DNA from: Tritrichomonas musculus
Lineage: Eukaryota > Parabasalia > Tritrichomonadida > Tritrichomonadidae
Length of the DNA: 64,000 nucleotides
Assembly: GCA_039105265.1 (NCBI GenBank)
Contig: JAPFFF010000020.1
Location: 186,001-250,000 of the forward strand
Direction: 5' to 3'
Position numbers and translations under genes: made by a program. Under the pieces are notes generated by a model. It was not told the origin of the DNA. It did not search any database and saw only the letters and a program-made list of their open reading frames with translations. Below, piece after piece: positions 28,919 to 36,000 of the stretch. The first letter of the stretch is position 1. Each line of letters opens with the position of its first letter.

Positions 28919-29449
28919 TCAAAAGTTGAATTCATATAAAGAAAATGTTGGAATATTTTCAAATCCTCTTTCCAAATCCTTTTCACCTGCAAATTTAAAT
29001 CCTGAATTTTCATACAATTTTTTCGCAGGGATGTTGGTTGGTACAACATCAAGTCGAATTCCTTTGTACCCTTCTTCTTTAGCTAAATCAATGCAATATT
29101 TAACCATTCTTTTTCCAATACCTTTTCTAGACATATCTGTTGATACAGCAAGTGCGTGTATAACTTTATATTCGCCGTCAGCCAAATTTTTTTCCCAATC
29201 ACCTTTTGAATAATTCCCTTGAGGATCATCATTAAAAACAAAAGCTCCTACTATTATGCCATCCTTAAAACACGCATATTGTACTTTTTCTGATATTGCT
29301 TTAGCAATGCTTTCTCTGCCAGGATATACATGAGGGGTCCATAATGGATAATTAATTGTACGATCTAAATATTCGGTGATTTTGTCATAAAAATCTGCAA
29401 GAGCATCAAGATGGCTTTCATCGCACTTTATAATCAAGCACTCTCCCAT
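28919..29449 (-). CDS. GNAT-family N-acetyltransferase
   Basis: A 176-residue GCN5-related N-acetyltransferase that would move an acetyl group from acetyl-CoA to an amine; the acceptor is unknown. The fold is readable in order: an N-terminal helix pair (HLDALADFYDKITEYL), the PLWTPHVYP loop, GIIVGAFVFNDD, the strand VIHALAVSTDMSRKGIGKRMV with the acetyl-CoA-binding R-x-G-x-G at residues 108-112, and the conserved NIPAKKLYENSGF near 139-151. Its sequence is closest in feel to Firmicutes GNATs (the PLW...YP loop), so bacterial origin is plausible. The ATG at 29449 gives the family's usual length. No clear initiator is seen upstream. Confidence 0.88.
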   Translation of the reverse strand: MGECLIIKCDESHLDALADFYDKITEYLDRTINYPLWTPHVYPGRESIAKAISEKVQYACFKDGIIVGAFVFNDDPQGNYSKGDWEKNLADGEYKVIHALAVSTDMSRKGIGKRMVKYCIDLAKEEGYKGIRLDVVPTNIPAKKLYENSGFKFAGEKDLERGFENIPTFSLYEFNF

Positions 29450-30096
29450 ATTATAATTTTATGTGTCCGAACAAATAAAATTTATTCAATTAATTTTTCA
29501 AATTAAAAGATTCAATTTGAAAATATTACCATACAAAATCATTAAATTTGAGTCAATAAATGATTTTTTAAAATAGCCTTCAATTAAAAGATTCAATTCA
29601 TCAAAAATTTTCAATTAGTTATTTTTAAGTTAATTGAAATAGCATTCGATATTTGAATTGGACGAATCTATATTTGAGTATACAGTAAACAAGATATAGA
29701 ATATTTGAGGACTCTTTTAAATTTCTTCTGATAAAGTGGTAGAGTTTAAATATTCAATTTCAATTCAATTTTTAAAAACGCTTTCATTGAATTGCTTGAA
29801 CTTTTTTGATCATTTTTAAATTAAAATAAAATAATTTTTCATATATTACTTATTCGTTAAAACTCTTAATTTTTGTTTTCAATTAATTTTAATTTGTTAA
29901 AAAAATACAATGTTTTGCAATTATCTTTGGAACATATGTTAAAAATTATAATTTTTTAATGGCATTAATATTTATATATGATGTGTAATAAAATATATAG
30001 CGAGCTAACATTTTTGAAGAAAATAGTTTGGTTTTATTACGTTTTTTTGTATAAATAAATAGTCAATTAAAAACTCAATTTTCATATCACAAAAAA

Positions 30097-30133
<37 letters not shown>

Positions 30134-30299
30134 TTTTTTTCAAGTGCAATACATTTTTAGTTTGGTTTTATTACGTTTTTTTGTATAAATAAATAGTCAA
30201 TGAAAAACTCAATTTTCATATCTTGTTTAAATTCATTCAAAAAAATGATTGAATTTTGTTCATAAATTTTCAGCCATTTGTTTTGATGAGTAACATAAT
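29450..30299. other. Repeat-rich AT spacer
   Basis: Contains short AATTGAAT-type repeats, one arm of a 65-base direct repeat and a 34-base A run at 30098-30131. No gene is seen. Confidence 0.45.
30025..30222. repeat. 65-base direct repeat flanking a poly-A tract
   Basis: AGTTTGGTTTTATTACG and the following sequence occur at 30025-30089 and again at 30159-30222 with one mismatch. Between them is a run of about 34 A residues. It looks like a recent duplication or the remains of a poly-A-tailed insertion. Confidence 0.6.
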
Positions 30300-30550
30300 A
30301 TGAGTGAAAGTTTACTAGTAAGGAAGAACTTTTCAAAGCAATTTCACAAGAATGGAATTTAATTCCTGATGCAAAACTTCACTCATATTATCAATCATTT
30401 TGGGCAAGATGCAGAATATGCAAAAATTCCAATGGCGAAAGCCTTAACGGCAAATGGAAAGATGTTAAAAAAGAACACGATAAATATCGAACCCATATTT
30501 ATTATTACACAGATCCAATTACAAAAAAAGTTTTTATCAATGATAAATAA
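30300..30550 (+). pseudogene. Small gene with one frame slip, CxxC protein
   Basis: From about 30317 one frame reads KEELFKAISQEWNLIPDA, then LHSYYQSFWARCRICKNSNG, GKWKDVKKEHDKY and YYTDPITKKVFINDK before a TAA at 30548-30550. The composition is protein-like and has an RCRIC (CxxC) pair and an aromatic-rich end. The only nearby ATG (30300, MSESLLV) is in a different frame, one base off. Either one base is lost near 30312-30317 or the start is elsewhere. I do not recognise the family. Confidence 0.45.
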
Positions 30551-30822
30551 AAAATAACTTTTTCAATATATTTTATTTTTTTTTTAATTGAAATTTGAAA
30601 GATATAGTGGAGAAAAAAAAATAAAGTTTACCTCCCGATAGCTACTTTTTATAAAAACTTATAGAAATATTTAAAAAAATATCATACAAATATTTTGTGA
30701 GAAAGGTAAACATTATTTAATTAAGTTTACACCACTTTTTGAAAACTTTTAAACTTTTTGAATACTTTTTTATACATTTTTTATTCAATTTTTGCTAAAT
30801 AATGCATAAATATTTAGTTCAA

Positions 30823-30957
30823 ATGGCTTCCCGATTCATCCAGCAATTCAAGGAGCCTGATTCGGCTTCGCACAACCCCGTGGTGATCACTAGCGCGTAT
30901 ATTCCTGAAAAATTATGTAAAAATAAAAAAAAAAAAGCAAAATGTAAAAATATATAG
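30823..30957 (+). CDS. Orphan GC-rich 5' gene fragment or small ORF
   Basis: ATG at 30823 opens a 44-codon frame. The first 27 codons (MASRFIQQFKEPDSASHNPV and VITSAYI) are about 54% GC and use CCC, GTG and TCG codons, in sharp contrast to spacers of about 15-20% GC on both sides. After PEKL the frame runs into a poly-lysine A tract. TCAATTTTTG at about 30785-30794 is a candidate initiator. It looks like the 5' end of a well-expressed gene copied here without its body. Family not recognised. Confidence 0.4.
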   Translation: MASRFIQQFKEPDSASHNPVVITSAYIPEKLCKNKKKKAKCKNI

Positions 30958-31509
30958 GAAAAATTTAAATTTACGATTTTTTTGGTTAATTTTCTTAGCA
31001 GAGTAAGTTAAATTTCACCTTATGATGGCGGTTTTTTCCTTTCCATGAGTAGCTACTCATGGATAGAAAAACCATTTAAAAAGTGGAGTAGAAAAAAAAA
31101 TAAATTTATTTCGTTGTATAAATTAAATAAATCTTTGCTATATCATGGAATATTCTTATATTTTTTTATTAATTCTAATATTCATTAAAATTTAAAATAA
31201 AAATCTTTTATTAATCAAGATTGATTTTTTAGGGATTTTTACAACATTCAAATCCTAAAATAATCAAAATAAGCATCTCAATTTTGAATTAAATCGTAAC
31301 GAATTTCCCTCAATTTCTATACTGCAAGGTGAGCTGAAAAAATTGAAATAAATGAATCAAAGGTCAATATTGACCTTAACCTCCGAGGTCAATAAGTATT
31401 CCAAAAAAAAAAAAAAAAAAATGTATAGTTGTATTATAAAGTGGATAACCACCTTTTCATTCAACTATAAATTTATTTAATATTGAATTAACTCATAGAA
31501 TATATAATT
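30958..31509. other. AT-rich spacer with a palindrome
   Basis: Holds the perfect palindrome at 31042-31063 and an 18-base A run near 31405-31422. No gene is seen. Confidence 0.4.
31030..31072. repeat. Perfect 22-bp palindrome in a longer hairpin
   Basis: TCCATGAGTAG is followed at once by its reverse complement (31042-31063). Pairing extends with gaps through GGTTTTT and AAAAACC on the outer sides, giving a stem of about 19 pairs with almost no loop. Confidence 0.7.
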
Positions 31510-31886
31510 CAATAAAGCATTTTTCTGAAAAAGTTTTGGTTTTTTTCTTCAATTACTTTATATTTTTGAATAATTATTTGTTTTTCTTTTATCAATTCAG
31601 CTTGCTTTTCTCCAAATTAGAAATGGCAACTTCAAGTTTTTTAATTTCTGATTGAGTTGATTTGAATAACAATACGATAATTAGCGACTGCACTAATTTT
31701 GATATCTAATAACAAATGCATTATTTCAAGTATTTTCTTCAATATTGTTGAATTATCTGAATTTATACAATTTTCATATATCATAGTAAAGAAGTTTTCA
31801 ATGATGTCAACAATATTCCTTTTTGTTGGGAAATTTACGAAATTTAAAAGATTTGATGCAAAATGTTGTAATTTTACATCGACCAT
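31510..31886 (-). pseudogene. Degenerate helical coding fragment
   Basis: ATG at 31886 opens an 81-residue frame (MVDVKLQHFASNLLNFVNFP, then IVDIIENFFTMIYENC and LKKILEIMHLLLDI). After the stop another frame continues with a coiled-coil-like reading (LIKEKQIIIQKYKVIEEKNQ). The pattern suggests the remains of a helical protein, but I cannot name a family and chance is not excluded. Confidence 0.3.
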
Positions 31887-31889
31887 TTA

Positions 31890-32167
31890 TCGAAGGTTAT
31901 ATTGATAAAAATATTTCTTTTATCGATAACCATTCCTGCAAAATGGTAACCTTTTTTTTGTGAAAATATTGTTTATAAAACATTCTTGTAAAAATCATGA
32001 TTGATATTTATCATTCAAATTAAAGGTGTCGGTTTTGGGCATTTTGGCTTTGGGATGACCAGTCCATTACCTTTTTTTATTTGGGTAAGTGAACAAATAT
32101 ATAGCACTTTTAGAAATTTTGTAGAAATATATAACATGACAAGTTAGTTTTTTACTCCTCACTTTGT
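31890..32167. other. Spacer
   Basis: No gene seen; 3' flank of the NMN adenylyltransferase gene. Confidence 0.35.
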
Positions 32168-32857
32168 TTAAACATTAAAATGAAGAACTTCTCTGAGGTA
32201 TTTCACAACTGAGCCATATGTCAAACTCTCGATATTTTGGCCTTTCTTATTTGCATTTCTGATCGCTGTAGAACTGATATCTGAATACATTTCACTATAT
32301 TCTGGATCATTGCATATGTAAAGATTTCTTCGTGGGTCTGTTTTTGTTTCAATGTTGTATCCAACACGTGAAATGGCTACATAACCTCTTGAGCTTGATA
32401 ATCCACATCTAATGAAATGATCTGCGCCTGTAACATATAATACTAAAAATTCTTTATCAGGAAACAGTTTTTTCAATTCTTCTTCAAAATGGTTACGAAC
32501 TTCAGGAAAATTAATAAATTTGGACTGCAATCCTTCCCATGAATCAGGATAAATATGTATTACTCCTGGTATTTGATTGTGCTCGTTGCAAGCTAATTTG
32601 ACCATTTCAATTCGATCTTTAAACGAGATAGAATCAGAACCTTGTTTATTGTTAACATATTTGTCGCATGATGGGCTTAAATATCCTACAAGAGGATCAA
32701 CATTACACTTTTCTGATAGAAATCTTGCTGCAATGTCTAGTATTTGTAAATGTCCTTTATGAACAGGGCATAGTGAACCAGTTGAAAGAAGAACAGCTTG
32801 TTGCCGGCCATTCCTTGGTGGAATTTCTAATTTTTTTCTAAGTTCGGCGGTTTCCAT
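32168..32857 (-). CDS. Nicotinamide/nicotinate mononucleotide adenylyltransferase
   Basis: A 229-residue enzyme that would join ATP with NMN or NaMN to make NAD or its acid precursor. The nucleotidyltransferase signature GSLCPVHKGHL (residues 27-37, the HxGH with His33 and His36) and the C-terminal ISSTAIR (194-200) are both present and in the right places. VTGADHFIRCGL in the middle matches the family's VxGxD region. It resembles eukaryotic NMNAT rather than bacterial NadD, because the tail motif is followed by ESLTYGSVVKYLRE, close to the animal LIPxxVxxYI pattern. Length is slightly below human NMNAT. It is a single-copy housekeeping gene in the last step of NAD synthesis or salvage. Confidence 0.9.
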   Translation of the reverse strand: METAELRKKLEIPPRNGRQQAVLLSTGSLCPVHKGHLQILDIAARFLSEKCNVDPLVGYLSPSCDKYVNNKQGSDSISFKDRIEMVKLACNEHNQIPGVIHIYPDSWEGLQSKFINFPEVRNHFEEELKKLFPDKEFLVLYVTGADHFIRCGLSSSRGYVAISRVGYNIETKTDPRRNLYICNDPEYSEMYSDISSTAIRNANKKGQNIESLTYGSVVKYLREVLHFNV

Positions 32858-33063
32858 TTATGCAAAAAAAAAAAAAAAAAATGAAATCATTTAATAAAGA
32901 AAATATGTCATCCGGAGAAAAGAGCACTTTTAAAAATTTTGAACAAAAAGAAAAGATAGGACCTTTTAATTTTTGACTGGTTTATGTATACAAAAAGTGG
33001 TGGGCTCAATAATTATATCAAATAAGAAAATTTATGATTTTCTTTTTGTTAACTCATTTATTG

Positions 33064-33237
33064 AACATATTTGGCTCATTTTACTAAGTATATTGACATA
33101 TTTATTATAAAACATACTTGTAAATATACTTAGTAAAATGAGCCAAATATGTTTAATATTATGTTTGTAATAAATAAATTTTCTTAGTAAAATGAGCCAA
33201 TTTTAAAGATAAGTATTATGTTTGTAATAAATAAATT
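33064..33237. repeat. Perfect 31-bp inverted repeat plus a direct duplicate of one arm
   Basis: The 31 bases at 33064-33094 (AACATATTTGGCTCATTT and on) are the exact reverse complement of 33123-33153, around a 28-base loop. The right arm core (CTTAGTAAAATGAGCCAA) and its downstream TATTATGTTTGTAATAAATA are repeated directly at 33183-33237. Confidence 0.75.
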
Positions 33238-33382
33238 CTAAAAGTTTTGCCATAATTATTCATTGTTAAAAATATAAGCATAATTCCTAAAAATGAATAA
33301 TAATAATAAAACAAATAAAAAAAAAAAAAAACAAAAACAAAAATAAACAAACAAACAAACAAACAAAAAAAAGACAGGAGGA

Positions 33383-33475
33383 TATGTCTTGTTTTTTTTT
33401 CCCCTCCCATAAATAGTAAATGTCTTGTTTTTTTTTCCCTCTCACAAATAGTAAATGTCTTGTTTTTTTATTATT
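33383..33475. repeat. Short tandem repeat (about 38-41 bases, 2.5 copies)
   Basis: ATGTCTTGTTTTTTTTTCCC followed by CTC-rich sequence and AAATAGTAA recurs at about 33383, 33420 and 33456. It is non-coding; the open minus frame through it is low-complexity. Confidence 0.6.
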
Positions 33476-33708
33476 CAAAAACAATGAATTTATTTCTGAA
33501 TAATTGTTTTAAGTTATCAAAAAAATTGTATAAAATTGATTGCTTTCACAATTTATTTGAGGCTTATTATGTAAATTTTAAAAATAATTTGAATAAAGGA
33601 TAAATTACATTTAATGAATAATATTGGTTAAACTTTTTTTGAATTTTGATATTAAAAAAAAAAAAAAAAAAAAGAATTCAATTTATTTGCCATATAAATT
33701 AAATTAAA

Positions 33709-33716
33709 TCACATAA
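33709..33716 (+). promoter_or_regulatory. Initiator of the pseudokinase gene
   Basis: TCACATAA begins 21 bases before the ATG at 33730. With A at 33711 as +1 the leader is 19 bases. Confidence 0.5.
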
Positions 33717-33729
33717 TTTTTACGATAAA

Positions 33730-34638
33730 ATGAATATTCCATCCAGCAACTTTCTTGATCTTTCGAAATTTGAAATGCAGCAAAAAATTAAAACAGACGT
33801 ATTGTTTGATACTTATATTGTTAAAAAAACAAATTCAAATGATTTTTATTTTGCAAAAATATCGCACAATGATGTTACAAATGACACACCAGTTTCCAAT
33901 CTTTCAATTCTACATGAATCAAACATCTTATCCAAAATAACTCATCCTTCAATAATCAAATTAATTGGTTTCAGCCCACAAGATTTTGAACACAATAAAA
34001 AGCATGTTATGGTCACAGAATATAATTCAAATGGATCTTTAAAGCAACAACATTTTGGTGAAATATCTGATACACAGAAATTAATTATTCTTTTTGGTAT
34101 TGCAGCAGGAATGCATTATTTACAATCAAATAAAATTATTTTTAGAAATTTAAACGCAGAAAACATTTTACTTGATGATAAATTTTATCCTAAAATATGT
34201 GGATTTCAATTAGCAGATAAATATAAAAATTCACCATATTTAGCATCAATTGAAGGTAAGCCTATTTACATCGCCCCTGAAATTTGGGAAAAAGGAGAAT
34301 ATTCAGAGGCAAGTGATGTTTATGCTTTTTCAATGATAGCATATCAACTTTTTACTGGACAAATTCCTTTTCAAAAATTAAATATAAATGAAATTTATGA
34401 AAATGTGAAAAACAATAAAAGACCAGAGATTGAATCTTTTAATATCCCTAAATCATATAAAAAACTTATTCAAATGTGTTGGTCACAAAATATAAATCAA
34501 AGACCTTCATTTGAACAAATTGTTAATCAGTTAAAAACTAATGAAAGCTACTTAACAAAAAGTGTTAATACTAAAGAATTTTTACAATATGTTGATTTTA
34601 TTGAAAAATCCGAAATCAAATTCAATGCAGATAAATAA
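33730..34638 (+). CDS. TKL-like pseudokinase
   Basis: A 302-residue protein that is nearly all kinase fold, most like the tyrosine-kinase-like (TKL) group. The VAIK-type lysine (Lys43 in FAK), helix-C glutamate (Glu63), NILL after the catalytic loop and APE (182-184) are present. The glycine loop has no glycines, the HRD loop reads FRN (138-140, so the catalytic aspartate is Asn) and DFG reads GFQ (158-160). It should therefore be inactive and act as a scaffold or switch. Its TAA is followed by one codon and an ATG in the same frame, so it may be the N-terminal part of one long protein with the next two frames. Confidence 0.85.
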   Translation: MNIPSSNFLDLSKFEMQQKIKTDVLFDTYIVKKTNSNDFYFAKISHNDVTNDTPVSNLSILHESNILSKITHPSIIKLIGFSPQDFEHNKKHVMVTEYNSNGSLKQQHFGEISDTQKLIILFGIAAGMHYLQSNKIIFRNLNAENILLDDKFYPKICGFQLADKYKNSPYLASIEGKPIYIAPEIWEKGEYSEASDVYAFSMIAYQLFTGQIPFQKLNINEIYENVKNNKRPEIESFNIPKSYKKLIQMCWSQNINQRPSFEQIVNQLKTNESYLTKSVNTKEFLQYVDFIEKSEIKFNADK

Positions 34639-34641
34639 ATT

Positions 34642-35449
34642 ATGCAAGCTCCACAAAAAATAACAAATCAAGATATTACTAATAAATTAAATAACCTTTT
34701 CAACAGAGACATACATATATTGAAGTATTTTGTTATTGAGGAAGCAATAAAAGAGTTGACTCAAATTGATGCATATTATAGTTATTATGATAAACTAGAT
34801 ACTAATTTTGATTTGGACAAACTCAAAGATGATATTTGCAAAATATTCCTTAATATATCAAAATCAAACAAAAATGACAATTCAACCATTAAAATACTAG
34901 ATAATATTAAAGAATCTATCGATAATGAATATAATAGTCTAAAAAAAATTCATATTGCAACAATAAGTTCCAAAATTTTAGAAAAAATTTTAAACATTTT
35001 GAGAAATTCTATAGATTTAGTGAAAAATGATAACAGTAATAATGATGATAAAAATGATAAAAAAGAAAACGCGAAAAATAATAAAAAAAATAATGATGAT
35101 ATCCAAAAAGATGATAATATTGAAAATGATGATAACAATAACGAAAATGACGACAACGGCAAAAACAATAATAATGATAATGAGGAAAATGAAAATAATA
35201 ATGATAACGATAATAATGATAATGAAGAAAATGATAAAAATAATGATAACAATAATGATAACAATAATAATGATAATGAGGAAAATGAAAATAATAGGGT
35301 TTCTGGTAGATCTATATTATCAAAGATCACAAACTTCTTTTTAAACATTAATGTCATGATACAAAATTTAATAAAAAATGGTGGGAATAACAATAATATT
35401 GATGACAATGATGAAAGTGATACCAATGATGATAATGATAATGATAATA

Positions 35450-35481
<32 letters not shown>

Positions 35482-35757
35482 GATGTAACTGGTAGTTTAG
35501 ATTTTCAACATCAAATTAACAAAATTTTAAATGATAGTATTGATGAATTACTATTTGATAAAGAAAAAATTCGGGAAATTGCAACCTCTGACACAGAAAT
35601 AATTGAAATAATAAAATCATTAGAAGCAATCAAACATTTTGTTGATGATAAAATAAAAGAAGAAACCAAAAGATTTAATCATCCATCATTATCAATTATT
35701 TATTCTCCTGTAAATAAAATATCATCTAAAGTGCAATCATTATCAAATGTTTTATAA
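34642..35757 (+). CDS. Helical protein with Asn/Asp repeat segments, middle part of the same-frame locus
   Basis: A 371-residue product. Residues 1-125 and 295-371 are helical and charged (LKDDICKIFLNISKSN, SSKILEKILNILRN, IREIATSDTEIIEIIKSLEA). Two Asn/Asp/Glu-rich low-complexity tracts, encoded by AAT-GAT triplet repeats, lie at about residues 130-220 and 255-280, split by a hydrophobic stretch (SILSKITNFFLNINVMIQNL). No domain recognised. It shares the reading frame with the pseudokinase before it and the ART-like protein after it. The only things between them are TAA plus one codon at 34636-34641 and a single TAA at 35755-35757. Confidence 0.7.
35031..35490. repeat. AAT/GAT triplet low-complexity tracts
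   Basis: Two tracts (about 35031-35297 and 35395-35487) made mostly of AAT, GAT and AAA triplets encode Asn/Asp/Lys-rich segments. Such tracts are prone to length change. Confidence 0.75.
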
Positions 35758-36000
35758 GGGAGTTGTTATTTTGTAGTATTATATGGTAATCCAACATGCA
35801 CAAGAAATGTTTTAAATTCGATTACTGAAGAAAAATTAAAAGAGCATCAAATAGAAGAAGCAATAACAATTTATGGACCATGCAATGTTGTTCCATTTAG
35901 CAAAACAGTAACAAATTCAATTGAAAAACTTAAGCAATTTATAAGGAAAGATGCTAATATTTATTTTATTGAAATTTCTCAAGAAAATAATGAATCCAAA

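Larger units (their letters stand above)
32858..33729. other. Divergent repeat-rich spacer
   Basis: Holds the 31-bp inverted repeat, a pair of direct repeats and the 41-bp-type tandem repeats listed separately, plus A/T homopolymers. It separates the divergent NMNAT and pseudokinase genes. Confidence 0.5.

Noticed and set aside
34950-35344. Serine/leucine-rich minus frame and Met/Ile/Lys-rich + frame
   Set aside because: Both are shadows of the AAT/GAT triplet tracts.
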